Notes: a model not told the origin generated them from the letters alone. DNA of 64,000 bases from Halostreptopolyspora alba (GCA_003725585.1 RJMB01000011.1:62001-126000), one strand, 5' to 3'. Positions 39,544 through 48,325 are shown, numbered from the stretch's first letter. Made by a program: numbers and translations.

Positions 39544-39872
39544 TCGCGCCCACCTCCTTTTACGACAGCGCTTGGGGACACCTGGCCCGGATTCACGTGT
39601 GGTTTCGGGGAAACGCCCGTGCCACCGGCGGCACTGCCGGTGCTCTGGATGAGGTGCCCGCCCCAGCACCACGCCTCATGGGAAAAGGCTACGCTCCGGT
39701 AGCTCAGTGGCGCATGACTCGTAGGAACCATTCTGGGAACGCCGCCGAAGTAGTCACCACGTGACATCGACATGTGATGGTTCGGGTGGCGCGGTCGGTG
39801 CGTGGGTGCCGGTCGGCCACCACGGACCCGGGTACGTCCGGGCTCCGCCGCGCCTCAACGACGCTGTCCCCA
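39544..39872. other. Gene-free stretch with a tRNA-like fragment
   Basis: No gene is seen. At 39693-39725 the bases CTCCGGTAGCTCAGTGG and TGACTCGTAGG resemble the acceptor/D-arm and the anticodon loop (CGT) of a tRNA. The middle of the D-arm is missing and no T-arm follows, so it cannot fold as a tRNA. It may be a tRNA remnant or chance. Confidence 0.3.
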
Positions 39873-40400
39873 CTAGCGCCAGCGCACCTTCGTGTGCTCG
39901 GCGGCGTAGCCCGCGTACTTCTCCGGGGTCTCGGCGAACGACGCGCGGTCGTCGTCGGTGAGTTCGCGCACGACCTTGCCGGGCACCCCGGCCCAGAGCA
40001 TCTCCGGTGGGACGGACTTGCCCGGTGGGACGAGCGACCCCGCCGCGACGAGGGCGCCCCTGCCGACTCGGGCGCCGCCGAGAACGTTCGCGCCGATACC
40101 GATCAGTGCCCCCTCGTCGACAACGGCGCCGTGCACCATCGCCTGGTGCCCCAGACTGACCCGATCGGCCAGGATCACGGGCTCGCCGGGGTCGGAGTGC
40201 ATGCCGCACTGGTCCTGGATGTTGCAGTACTCGCCCAGGACGATGTCCTCGGTGTCGGCGCGTAGCACGCACCCGTACCAGATACTGGTCGCCGCGCCCA
40301 CGCGGACGCGGCCGACGACCACCGCTCCGGGAGCGATCCAGGCGTCGGGGTGGATGTCGGGTTCGCCGAACGGCGCGTCGCCCACGCGGGGACCGGTCAT
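39873..40400 (-). CDS. Gamma carbonic anhydrase-like hexapeptide-repeat protein
   Basis: The 175-residue left-handed beta-helix protein has repeated hexapeptide turns (IAPGAVVVGRVRVG, IGIGANVLGGARVG) and three conserved metal-binding histidines (MHSD, GHQAM, VHGAV). It belongs to the gamma-CA/PaaY/YrdA family, whose members are trimeric with zinc between subunits; actual carbonic anhydrase activity varies. AGGAGG lies four bases before the ATG at 40400, which sets the start. Confidence 0.88.
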   Translation of the reverse strand: MTGPRVGDAPFGEPDIHPDAWIAPGAVVVGRVRVGAATSIWYGCVLRADTEDIVLGEYCNIQDQCGMHSDPGEPVILADRVSLGHQAMVHGAVVDEGALIGIGANVLGGARVGRGALVAAGSLVPPGKSVPPEMLWAGVPGKVVRELTDDDRASFAETPEKYAGYAAEHTKVRWR

Positions 40401-40762
40401 CGTGCCTCCTGGAGCATTGTGTGGGGCCGTGGAATGGGGCCAGAATGACCCGCACTTCCCCCACACCGGTTCTTGATCGCGCATACCTTTGTAAGAGTAC
40501 GAACTGGGTGGTCACACCATGGCGACAGGGGTCTTCGGCCGATTGAAGCCGAGTGTTCCGGCCGCTACCGTGGCCACCTCTATGGGCATTGTGTTTGCTA
40601 TGTCACGGTTCGCACACGAACCGGGCTTCTGTCGCCGTTGTCCGAGACACCCCGGATTTGCGAGAAATGGAGGCCGCTGACGTGTGTTCGGGGTGTCATG
40701 GGAATGACACGTAGGGGGTCGAGGTATCTCCCCGACTCGCAGCCGACCTGGTTGATTAGGAT
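40401..40762. other. Divergent promoter region with hairpins
   Basis: No gene is seen between the two divergent genes. GGTTCG and CGAACC (40607-40622) form a hairpin with a four-base loop. GTGTCAT and ATGACAC (40693-40710) form a second inverted repeat with a four-base spacer, 53 bp before the DivIVA-like gene. The core GTGTCA...TGACAC also occurs at 20750-20766 with different spacing. Confidence 0.45.
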
Positions 40763-42130
40763 ATGAACGAACACAGTAACGAGATCCTGCCGAATCTACT
40801 CCGAGAAGACGCCTTCCCCACCGTGCGCAAGGGAGGCTACGACAAGCGTCAGGTCGACGACTTCGTCGTACGCAACCACAACCAGATCCGTGACCTCCAG
40901 GAACGGCTTGCCCGGGCGCACGACGAGCTGGAACAGCTGCGGCGCGAGCTCTCCGAGGCCAAGGACAAGGCGGCCGAGAGGCCCGAACACGAGCAGATCA
41001 GTGAACGCATGGCCGAGATCCTGCGCATAGCGGAGGAAGAGGCCAAGGACAAGCGCGCGAAGATCGACGACGAGATCGAGACGATCCGGAAGAAGGCCGA
41101 GGACGCGGCGAACAAGCGCGTCAAGGAGGCGGAGGAGCATGCCGAGCGCGTGGTCGGCAGTGCCCGTTCCGAGGCATCCGAGATGGTCAGCACGGCCAAG
41201 ACGGAGTCGGAGCAGCTCCGCGCCCAAGCCAAGCAGGACTCGGAACGGCGCGTCAACGATGCCGAAGCACGAGCCAAGAAGATCAACGACACCGCCGACC
41301 GCCGGCTGGCTACGCTCACCGCGACCCACGAAGAAGCCGTACGCCGCCTGAGCGACATGCACGGCACCCTGGCCGAGCTGCTGAAGGCCGAGAAGGACGC
41401 GGGTCCGTTGGAGTCCGGCCTCTCCCAGCAGGAGGTCGAGGAGGAGCAGAGCGAGAAGGCGGCCGAGAGAGCCTCCGGTGCTGAGCAGGGCGAGAAGGCT
41501 GGCAAGGGTGGCCAGGCCAGCGCCCAGGCCAAGCAGACCCCCGCGGCGAAGGAGGGGTCGAAGCAGGAGGCTTCGAAGCGGGACACGTCGAAGCAGGAGG
41601 CCCCGAAGCAGGAGGCCCCGAAGCAGGAGGGGGCGAAGCAGGACGCTCCGAAACAGGAGACGTCCAAGCGGGAGGGGTCGAAGCAGGAGGCCCCGAAGCA
41701 GCAGCCGTCCCAACCCGCCGCGCAGTCCGGTGCCCAGGCCGGGGGGCAGTCCGGTGCGCCGGCACAGTCCCAGCAGGGCTCCGCCGACGCGGCGGACCAG
41801 GATGAGGAGACGGTCAGGCTCGAAGCCGGCTCGTCCGGGCGGGGTGACGCCCCGACCACGTCCGTCTCGGGCGCGGCGGCGAGTCCGGGAGGAAAACAGG
41901 CGGAGCAGAAGGAGGACGCCACCCAGCAGCCCATTCGCAACACCCCGCAACGGCCGCCGCAGGGGGCGCGGGTCGACGCTCCCGCACCGGAGGAACCGGC
42001 CAACCAGGGAGCGCCGCAAGGGGGCGAGAACCCGGATGTCACGGGTGTCCACCAGCGGCCGGAGAACGCGGCGTCGAAACCTCCAGCGAACCCGGAGTCC
42101 GGCGAAGGCGTTCACATCATCAAGCCCTGA
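40763..42130 (+). CDS. DivIVA-domain coiled-coil protein with Lys/Gln/Pro repeats
   Basis: The 455-residue protein has a DivIVA-type N-terminal segment (FPTVRKGGYDKRQVDDFVV, residues 19-37). A continuous coiled coil (about 40-215) rich in Ala, Glu, Lys and Arg follows, then a low-complexity region with about ten units of the KQEAP/SKQE type (265-315) and a disordered acidic tail. This recalls cytoskeletal and polar-growth proteins of filamentous actinomycetes (DivIVA, Scy, FilP), though it is not a clear orthologue. It is likely cytoplasmic and membrane-associated. Confidence 0.75.
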   Translation: MNEHSNEILPNLLREDAFPTVRKGGYDKRQVDDFVVRNHNQIRDLQERLARAHDELEQLRRELSEAKDKAAERPEHEQISERMAEILRIAEEEAKDKRAKIDDEIETIRKKAEDAANKRVKEAEEHAERVVGSARSEASEMVSTAKTESEQLRAQAKQDSERRVNDAEARAKKINDTADRRLATLTATHEEAVRRLSDMHGTLAELLKAEKDAGPLESGLSQQEVEEEQSEKAAERASGAEQGEKAGKGGQASAQAKQTPAAKEGSKQEASKRDTSKQEAPKQEAPKQEGAKQDAPKQETSKREGSKQEAPKQQPSQPAAQSGAQAGGQSGAPAQSQQGSADAADQDEETVRLEAGSSGRGDAPTTSVSGAAASPGGKQAEQKEDATQQPIRNTPQRPPQGARVDAPAPEEPANQGAPQGGENPDVTGVHQRPENAASKPPANPESGEGVHIIKP

Positions 42131-42307
42131 CGCGAGCGCGGCGCGGGTGGCGCTGGTGTGCCCACGCGATCCGCGCGCCGCGGACGAGGATCGAAGGTCG
42201 GGCTGCCGGACGCCGGGTCTCGCGGAACCAGGTTCGTGCGAGCCCCGGCGCCCTTTCCGCCCCTGCCTGTAGAGCGACGTCGGCCATGTCCGGCCAGGTC
42301 GGCTACG

Positions 42308-42769
42308 ATGCCGAAGGACATGATTATCCGCGCGGCCATTCGGTCTGACCTCGGCGCTATTCTGCGGCTTCTCCGCGACCTCAACGCATCCGCGTCGGCG
42401 TCGGGCGCTACCGTACGCATGTCATCGGCCGCGGTTCGTGCCTGGACCCGTATCGAGAACGACCCGGACCGCGCTGTCCTCGTAGCCGAGAGTCGTGGTC
42501 AGATCATCGGGACTCTGGACCTGCTCGTGGTCGCCAACCTGACGCATGACGCCCAGTCGTGGGCGCTCATCGACAACGTCGTGGTCGACGCGGCGACGCG
42601 GCGACGCGGGGTCGGGCGGGCGCTCATGGACGACGCGGTCGAGCGTGCCGCACGAGCGGGCTGCTACAAGGTCGAGTTCCTCCCGCACGAGTACGACGAC
42701 GGCGCGAGCGCGTTCTGCCGCTCGGTGGGGTTCCACGACTCCGCCGAGGGGTTCCACCGCTACCTGTGA
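42308..42769 (+). CDS. GNAT family N-acetyltransferase
   Basis: The 153-residue protein has the acetyl-CoA binding motif A, VVDAATRRRGVGRALM, with the RRxGxG loop, and beta strand AVLVAESRGQIIGTLDLLV. The end (FCRSVGFHDSAEGFHRYL) is typical of the fold. It transfers an acetyl group to an unknown amine. The start is at 42308 or 42320; neither has a strong ribosome site. Confidence 0.82.
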   Translation: MPKDMIIRAAIRSDLGAILRLLRDLNASASASGATVRMSSAAVRAWTRIENDPDRAVLVAESRGQIIGTLDLLVVANLTHDAQSWALIDNVVVDAATRRRGVGRALMDDAVERAARAGCYKVEFLPHEYDDGASAFCRSVGFHDSAEGFHRYL

Positions 42770-43244
42770 CGGTGCCTTCGTCAACGACGCTCGCCGCTGG
42801 ACAACCACGGCTGTCGCGAGGCCGGGGCTGGAGCAGGACGCTGGTTTCGTTTGTCTCGTGGCTGTCGTGAGTGCCACCGACGGAGTGTGTCGGCAGCCAA
42901 AAGATCAACGAATCATATCCACGGGAGCCTCGCCCGGTCGAATTCGCCACGGCGGCGTGTTCGTCTTCCGCTGTTCGGCCGCGCGGATTGATGTTCCCTC
43001 TTACCGCATCGCGTAATCCGTTTTCGCGATACGGATTGCGGGGAATATCATTTTCATTTTTGGTCTTTCATGGGGCGGGCGCGATGGGCAATGCCGTTGG
43101 GTGGGACCGGTGTCGTGCTGGTTTCGGAGACGACACGCCCATGTTGGCGTGCGCGCTTGATCGCGCGGCCGATTGTGTTTTCCTGGCGAATGAGATCCGG
43201 GAGATATTGTCCGGATCCCTTTTGGGTGATTAACAAGGGGGAAC
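42770..43244. other. Long AT-rich leader of the NlpC/P60 gene
   Basis: No gene is seen. A hairpin at 43012-43040 has arms AATCCGT and ACGGATT (extended by a wobble and two pairs) around nine bases, followed by an AT-rich run with TTTTCATTTTT near 43050. About 200 bp remain before the hydrolase start. Cell-wall hydrolase genes of actinomycetes often have a c-di-AMP (ydaO) riboswitch, but I could not match its conserved segments here. Confidence 0.4.
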
Positions 43245-43754
43245 ATGTCTGCCTTCGGTCAGGAGAACCGTGTTCGGAAAAGACCGGTGCGTGTTGCCAT
43301 TGGGGCGGTCAGTTTATCGACGATGGCGGCGGTAACCGTACTCGGGCTGGTCACAGCGGCTCCAGTCGCCGCCGAGGAACGGGTGCGGCAGGAGAGTGGT
43401 GTGGCGGTCGACGCCGCGGAGCACGCGAAAAAGCAGGTGGGAAAGCCCTATCGGTACGGGGGGTCCGGGCCGGGATCTTTCGACTGTTCCGGGCTGGTGC
43501 AGTGGTCTTATAAGCAGGCTGGGAAGAGTCTCAGCCGGACAACCTACGGCCAGGTCGCCGAAGGGAGGGCCGTGAAACGGTCCAACCTCGAGAAGGGAGA
43601 CCTGGTCTTCTTTTATTCTGGCCCCGGGCACGTGGGAATTTACCTGGGGGACGGGACGATGGTCCACTCGCCCAAGCCTGGACGCGCGGTTGAGGTGGTG
43701 AACATGTCGGGCTACTGGGACAACAATTTTTCGGGCGCCCGACGCGTTGCCTGA
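43245..43754 (+). CDS. Secreted NlpC/P60 family peptidoglycan hydrolase
   Basis: The 169-residue protein has an Arg-rich signal peptide (residues 1-43, ending APVAA). The catalytic domain has Cys in FDCSGLVQW, His in GHVGIYLG and a third residue in MVHSPKP. It cleaves peptide crosslinks of peptidoglycan outside the cell. AAGGGG precedes the ATG closely. The short form has no extra binding domain. Codon use is somewhat less GC-rich than in the flanks. Confidence 0.9.
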   Translation: MSAFGQENRVRKRPVRVAIGAVSLSTMAAVTVLGLVTAAPVAAEERVRQESGVAVDAAEHAKKQVGKPYRYGGSGPGSFDCSGLVQWSYKQAGKSLSRTTYGQVAEGRAVKRSNLEKGDLVFFYSGPGHVGIYLGDGTMVHSPKPGRAVEVVNMSGYWDNNFSGARRVA

Positions 43755-43901
43755 AAGGTTTTGGGATACGGTCGGACATGGAGCGGGCGTCGTGGGCGCT
43801 CGCTCCGTTAGGAACGCACGTCCTTCCTGTGTCGCGGAGTGTGCGCGTTTCCGGGGGTCACCCAGACGCATGAGGCCCGTGGAGAGGGGAGTTCGTGGTG
43901 G

Positions 43902-44267
43902 TCAGCCGAGGACGATGGCGCCGGCCAGAATGGGGGATCCGAACCGTACGGACCCGTTTCCCGAGGCGACCGCACGCCCCGTCTGACAGCTCGTTCCGGT
44001 GAAGAGCGCGAACTTGGTCGGTGCCGGCGTGTCGACCGCGGTGACTCCGCCCTCGCCGGGTTCGAGAGCACGACAGCCACCTCCCTCGACGACCTGCTGG
44101 TATCCGCTCTCGAAGGTCAGGGTGACCCGTGAGGGCTCACTGTCGTCGGGTCCACCAGTGCCCGTAGTGCCGGCGATCGTAGCGGACATGGTGGCGAGGT
44201 TCGCGGGACGGATCGGCACGGCTGTCTTCCCCCGTCGGAGCGAGTGCTGATCACTCCCAGTGTTCAT
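43902..44267 (-). CDS. Small hypothetical protein, possible beta/gamma-crystallin-like fold
   Basis: The product is up to 121 residues. From residue 50 it has a beta-rich pattern: VTLTFESGYQQVVEGGGCRA, FALFTGTSC, then GSVRFGSPILAGAIVL. This loosely resembles small beta/gamma-crystallin-like domains of actinomycetes. Start is uncertain: ATG 44267, GTG 44219 (with GGGGGAAG upstream) or ATG 44189. No signal peptide is evident. Confidence is moderate to low. Confidence 0.5.
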   Translation of the reverse strand: MNTGSDQHSLRRGKTAVPIRPANLATMSATIAGTTGTGGPDDSEPSRVTLTFESGYQQVVEGGGCRALEPGEGGVTAVDTPAPTKFALFTGTSCQTGRAVASGNGSVRFGSPILAGAIVLG

Positions 44268-44479
44268 TCGAACTCTGAGTGATTCCGGGAGTTCGTCCCG
44301 GTGTGTCGCGAACTCGAGCGGCCCGGGCGCCGAACCACCCACGAGACCGCTTCGGAGGAATCGGGCGCGTCATCCGGGTGCCCCGTGTCGTCCCGCCGGG
44401 GGTCCGGTACTCTGGCGTCGACTGTGAACCGCCCGATGGATCAGGGCTCGGGCGGCGCGGCTCGGCCGGGGAGGTGCTC

Positions 44480-44779
44480 GTGGCAGCCATCTACGCGGTG
44501 CTGCACGCACTGCTCCTCGGGACGTTCGATCTCTCCTGGCTGAGCACGCCCCCAACCGCGGGTACCTTCGCCGTACTGGCCGTTGTCGCGATCTCGGCCG
44601 CGCTGACCTGGATGGTCGTGCGTGGCAGGTGGACCTGGCCGGTTCTGGGCAACGGGCCGCCGCACGGTGTCGCCATGCGGCACAGGTCCGCCTGCACCGC
44701 CACGGCCGCCGTACGCGACCCCGACGCTCCCGGGAAGCCCCGACCTCGGGCGCCAGGCATGACCCTCGCGGCCGCGTAA
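44480..44779 (+). CDS. Small membrane protein next to YidC (DUF6412-like)
   Basis: The 99-residue protein has two hydrophobic segments (residues 2-20 and 32-50) and a polar tail ending RDPDAPGKPRPRAPG. The tail pattern and the position before a yidC gene are typical of a small actinomycete family (DUF6412). GGGGAGG lies five bases before the GTG at 44480. Role unknown, possibly linked to membrane protein insertion. Confidence 0.68.
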   Translation: MAAIYAVLHALLLGTFDLSWLSTPPTAGTFAVLAVVAISAALTWMVVRGRWTWPVLGNGPPHGVAMRHRSACTATAAVRDPDAPGKPRPRAPGMTLAAA

Positions 44780-44891
44780 CCCCGCTTTCGCGGGCCCCAA
44801 CCAGCGACCGGACCCGGTCTCCCGTATCGCCGCGCTGGTACGCGGCCGCCTCGTTCGTGTTCAGATTCCCACGCAGACGAGGGGTCCAGCC

Positions 44892-45623
44892 ATGTACAGC
44901 TTCCCACCCATCGCGGCCGCCATAGGGGCGGCTTTCACCGTCGTCATGACGCTCACCGACACCCTGTCCCCGGTCCTCGGCGGGGCCGCCGCCGCGGTCG
45001 CGGTCGTCGGCCTGACGGTCGCCGTGCGCCTGGTACTGCTCCCGCTCAGCGTCGCGCAGGTCCGCGGCGAGAAGGCGCGGACCCGGCTGCTCCCGAAACT
45101 GCGCGAACTACAGCGCGAGCACGGAAAGAACCGGGAGCGGCTGCTCCGTGAGCAGCGGCGGCTCTACGCCGCCGAAGGCGTCTCCCCCTTGGCCGGGTGC
45201 CTCCCGGCGCTGGCCCAGATTCCGGTGTTCGTCACCCTGTACGGGCTGTTCGTCAGCGCGACGATCGCGGACGCGCCGAACGCGCTGCTGACACACACCC
45301 TCGGTGGGGTTCCGCTGGGCGCGACGCTCACCGAGAGCCTGGCCTCCGGTGTCGGCGTGGAAGCACTGGTGTTCGGGGCGCTGCTGGCCGTCATCGCCGC
45401 CACGGCGTGGCTCTCGCGCCGGTTCCTGATGTTGCCGGCGCTGGCCGCGAACAGCGGCGAGGGCGGGCCCGCCGTTCCGGGCTTCCGTCTGGTGACGTTG
45501 CTGCCCTTCGGCACGGTTGTCGTGGCCTCCTTCGTGCCACTCGCCGCGGGGGTCTACCTGGCGACGACCACGGCGTGGACGGTGGCCGAGCGCCTTGCGC
45601 TGCGGCAGCTCATCGCGGGTTAG
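44892..45623 (+). CDS. yidC: YidC/Oxa1 family membrane protein insertase
   Basis: The 243-residue protein has five helices. The conserved groove Arg is in VAVRLVLLPLS, followed by the cytosolic helical hairpin (LPKLRELQREHGKNRERLLREQ) and LAGCLPALAQIPVFVTLYGLF. It inserts or folds membrane proteins with or without Sec. The form is short, lacking the long C-terminal tail of the main actinobacterial YidC, so it is probably a second paralog. A strong hairpin follows. Confidence 0.9.
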   Translation: MYSFPPIAAAIGAAFTVVMTLTDTLSPVLGGAAAAVAVVGLTVAVRLVLLPLSVAQVRGEKARTRLLPKLRELQREHGKNRERLLREQRRLYAAEGVSPLAGCLPALAQIPVFVTLYGLFVSATIADAPNALLTHTLGGVPLGATLTESLASGVGVEALVFGALLAVIAATAWLSRRFLMLPALAANSGEGGPAVPGFRLVTLLPFGTVVVASFVPLAAGVYLATTTAWTVAERLALRQLIAG

Positions 45624-45627
45624 GAGA

Positions 45628-45665
45628 CGCCCCGGGCCGGGACCTACCACCCCCGGCCCGGGGCG
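45628..45665 (+). terminator. Terminator after yidC
   Basis: The 14-bp perfect stem (arms CGCCCCGGGCCGGG and CCCGGCCCGGGGCG) has a ten-base loop, 5 bp after the stop. It may also serve the convergent lipoprotein gene. Confidence 0.8.
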
Positions 45666-45687
45666 GTACCGGAACGTCGCCCGCGCT

Positions 45688-46320
45688 CTAGAGGTCCACG
45701 TTCACGCATGCCAGGCGGTCGCCGGCCGCGCCGGCCGTACCCTCCTGCTCGCTCGTGTGCTCGTCGTGGATCACTATCGAGTTGGCCTCGTCCTCGCGTG
45801 GGGTCCAGTCGACCCGGGTTTCCTGCTCCGCCTCGCCGTTCTCGTCGGTGGTGAAGTCCAGCCAGACCTCGTTCTCGGGGTTGGCGTACTCGGGATTGGT
45901 GGAGGGGTTGTCGGAGTCGGCCTCGGGGTCGACCTCATCCTGGTAGTGCGGGCCGGAGTCGCCGGGATCCTCGCCGCACGGCTGGGTGTGCAGGTGCGAG
46001 CCGAACTCGCGGTCGGTTTCGAGCCCGGTCACGGCCAGCGAGTACACCGAACCCCCCTCGTCCCCGGTGATCGAGACCTCGACGGTCGCCCGCGGAGGGA
46101 CGGCCTGTTCGTCGTAGGTGATGGCCTCGGCGTCCTCGGAATAGGGGGCGAACGTCTCGGAAACCGAGAAGTCCAGTTCGTCCCGCCCCTCGCGTTCCTC
46201 CTGCGTGTCCTGTCCATTCCCACCAGCGGTGTCGGTCTCCTCCGCACTGGTGTCTCCGTTGCAGCCGGCGAGGAGCAGTGAGGACACTGCCGCGCCGATG
46301 ACAAGTCGCGTACTGGGCAC
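45688..46320 (-). CDS. Cu/Zn superoxide dismutase-like lipoprotein
   Basis: The 210-residue lipoprotein (lipobox LLAGC) has a SodC-type beta-barrel core. Probable copper/zinc ligands are in FGSHLHTQPCGE, SGPHYQDE and SIVIHDEHT, and the disulfide cysteines in PCGE and RLACVNV. Some zinc-loop histidines are replaced, so it may be a weak or copper-only enzyme. GGGAG precedes the GTG at 46320. It would protect the outer face from superoxide. Confidence 0.8.
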   Translation of the reverse strand: MPSTRLVIGAAVSSLLLAGCNGDTSAEETDTAGGNGQDTQEEREGRDELDFSVSETFAPYSEDAEAITYDEQAVPPRATVEVSITGDEGGSVYSLAVTGLETDREFGSHLHTQPCGEDPGDSGPHYQDEVDPEADSDNPSTNPEYANPENEVWLDFTTDENGEAEQETRVDWTPREDEANSIVIHDEHTSEQEGTAGAAGDRLACVNVDL

Positions 46321-46389
46321 GTCGGCACTCCCGATTCGAATAGGGGTGGCTTCGGGTTCGCCGTAACGCTACCTAAAGTGGTCGTCGGG

Positions 46390-46872
46390 TCACGGACGGA
46401 TTGGGGATGGCCGTGTGGTGCCGTGGCTCGGCGGTGCGAACGAGGTCCGGAACGTGAACGCGTGCGCTGTCGGGCCGTGCGCGCGCAGGTGTGCCAGCCG
46501 CTCGCCCGCCTCGTCGAGCGAGGGGAGCCGGGTGGCGGGCAACCACCACAGCACCGTGTGGACCTCTTCCATGTGCTGGAACCACTCGCGCCTGCGCCGT
46601 AGCAGGTCCAGGTGCTCGCTGCGGTAGGTGAAGTTCCACAGCGCCTCAAGGGACTCCCACACGGAGAGGTTGATCAGCAGGTCCGGGCCGAACGGACGTT
46701 CGGTCGTGGCATCGTTGCTGCCCTCGGAGCGGAAACGCCAGACGAAGCCGGGGCTGGAGTCGGCGAGAGCGTTGATCGGGTCGAGCATCTCGGTGAATCC
46801 CGCCATGCGGGGGTCGTCCATCGGGTGGTTGGGGATGGCGACGTTGAGCTGGGCCAGGTGGTGTTCGGTCAT
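46390..46872 (-). CDS. DUF3291-like protein
   Basis: The 160-residue protein starts LAQLNVAIPNHPMDDPRMAGF and contains NLSVWESLEALWNFTYRSEH, both characteristic of the DUF3291/YdhR-like dimeric alpha/beta-barrel family. No catalytic role is established for the family. The ATG at 46872 is chosen by homology; a start six codons earlier is possible. It lies 33 bp after the HTH regulator in the same direction. Confidence 0.75.
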   Translation of the reverse strand: MTEHHLAQLNVAIPNHPMDDPRMAGFTEMLDPINALADSSPGFVWRFRSEGSNDATTERPFGPDLLINLSVWESLEALWNFTYRSEHLDLLRRRREWFQHMEEVHTVLWWLPATRLPSLDEAGERLAHLRAHGPTAHAFTFRTSFAPPSHGTTRPSPIRP

Positions 46873-46905
46873 GGCCTGGGAGCACACCACGCGCCAACTT
46901 CTATG

Positions 46906-47574
46906 TCAACAATTTTTGTTTTTGGAGATGGCGACGCAACACCGTTCCGGGGAGGGAGCCATGTGGGTGGAGAGATCCGCGATCCCGGAGAGCAGGCCAC
47001 GCAGCAGCTCCAGGTTCATGCCGCAGGTCACCGCCGGAAAGTCGCGAGCGAGCACGTGGAAGGGGCAGTTGCGCAGCCTGACGGGGCCACCCACGGTGGG
47101 ATCCTCGCGTACCGGCTCGTACCCGAGGCGCTCCAGCAGCGCCATCAGCCCGTCGAGGTCTTCCGGCCGGTCCTCGAGAGCGCGTGCCATACGCGCCCCC
47201 TCCTCCCACGCCGCCGAGTGGAGCGCACTGTCCGCGCCGAGCCGCTCGATCGCTTCTGCGAGCACACGCGCCGCGGTCTCGTAGTCGCGTGGCGGAAGCT
47301 GCACGCTGAGCTGACGGTCGGCCCGGCGGTACAGCTTCGCGGGCCGCCCGGACCCCGGCCCCTCACGCCCGGACACCTTGCGCCGCGTGACCTCCAGCAG
47401 GCCAACCTCGACCAGCTTGTCCAGGTGGAAAGCGACCAGGCTGCGCCGTTCGCCCACCGCTTCGGCGGCGTCCGCCCGGGTGACGTCCCCGCCCTGGTCG
47501 ACAACGTACTGGTACAGCCGACGTCGCAGCGGTTCGGCGAGGGTCCCGGCCGCGTCGATTCCCGGTTCGGTCAT
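46906..47574 (-). CDS. ArsR-like HTH regulator with Cys-rich C-terminus
   Basis: The 222-residue protein has a winged helix at residues 10-75 (RRLYQYVVDQGG, RSLVAFHLDKLVEVGLLEV). A C-terminal domain has cysteines in RNCPFHVLARDF, VTCGMNLELL and ERCC, plus a final Cys. The arrangement resembles SufR-type regulators that hold a metal or iron-sulfur cluster, which is inference. It may control itself and the DUF3291 gene downstream. Confidence 0.78.
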   Translation of the reverse strand: MTEPGIDAAGTLAEPLRRRLYQYVVDQGGDVTRADAAEAVGERRSLVAFHLDKLVEVGLLEVTRRKVSGREGPGSGRPAKLYRRADRQLSVQLPPRDYETAARVLAEAIERLGADSALHSAAWEEGARMARALEDRPEDLDGLMALLERLGYEPVREDPTVGGPVRLRNCPFHVLARDFPAVTCGMNLELLRGLLSGIADLSTHMAPSPERCCVAISKNKNC

Positions 47575-47742
47575 GCCCCAATTGTGCGACGTGCGGGTGT
47601 GTGCTCACCGCGTACGCACGGGTTGGGGTGAATGCGGGAGGTCCCCGGCGGTCCGGTACCGTGCCCCACGTCTGGAAGCGGACTGAGCCGCGACGACCGC
47701 ACTCGCGTGTGATTCGGGTCAGCGCCACCGACCGAGGAGATG

Positions 47743-48240
47743 CTCATGTCGACGAGGGTCCCCCGAGAGGCAGACGGTCCCGTGTCCGAGACCTCCGAGG
47801 ACTCGCCCTCCACGATGGAGGAGGACAGTGGCGGGTTGGTGCGCAAGCGTGTGGGGCTGTCCCGAGCCCGCGCCGGTATCCCCTGGCACGACCTGCCCGG
47901 GCGCTACACGCCCCTGGGAGCCCGCCGCCGGACGTCACCGCCGCTGGTTCACCGACGGCACCGGGCGGAGAATCGCCGACCGGCCGCGCATCCACGCCAG
48001 CGGCGACGAGGAACTCACCGCGAGCGTCGATCCGACCAGCGCGCGCCCACCAGCACGCCGCCGGGGGCCACGAAGAGGGGAGGCGGACAGGGCCGAACCG
48101 GGCGGGGCCGAAGCGTTCGGAGGCTCCCGAGGCGGGCTGACCACGAGGCACCGGGCGGAGCGGATCACAGCCGCCGCGCGGCCGAGCCAGCTACCGCGAC
48201 CCCTCGCGCGCGGTCCCTCCGGACCGTCCAGGGACGGTAG
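47743..48240 (+). pseudogene. Decayed IS5-type transposase
   Basis: Segments in three frames line up with one IS5-family transposase. The first has RARAGIPWHDLPGRY (frame of 47743). HRRWFTDGTGRRIADR and ELTASVDPTSARP follow in the next frame, RARAHQHAAGGHEEG in the third, then GGSRGGLTT back in the second. At least three frameshifts are needed. Catalytic residues are not all traceable. I could not define terminal inverted repeats or a target duplication. Confidence 0.65.
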
Positions 48241-48325
48241 CCATGCCGGCATCTGATCCGCGGGTGGTGCATGGGCCGCAACGGCTGCGCCACCCAGGAG
48301 GTCGGGCCGTGGCCGCTGAGGCGGC

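Noticed and set aside
40473-40766. A 97-codon plus-strand frame before the DivIVA-like gene
   Set aside because: It has no coding character and lies across probable promoter hairpins.
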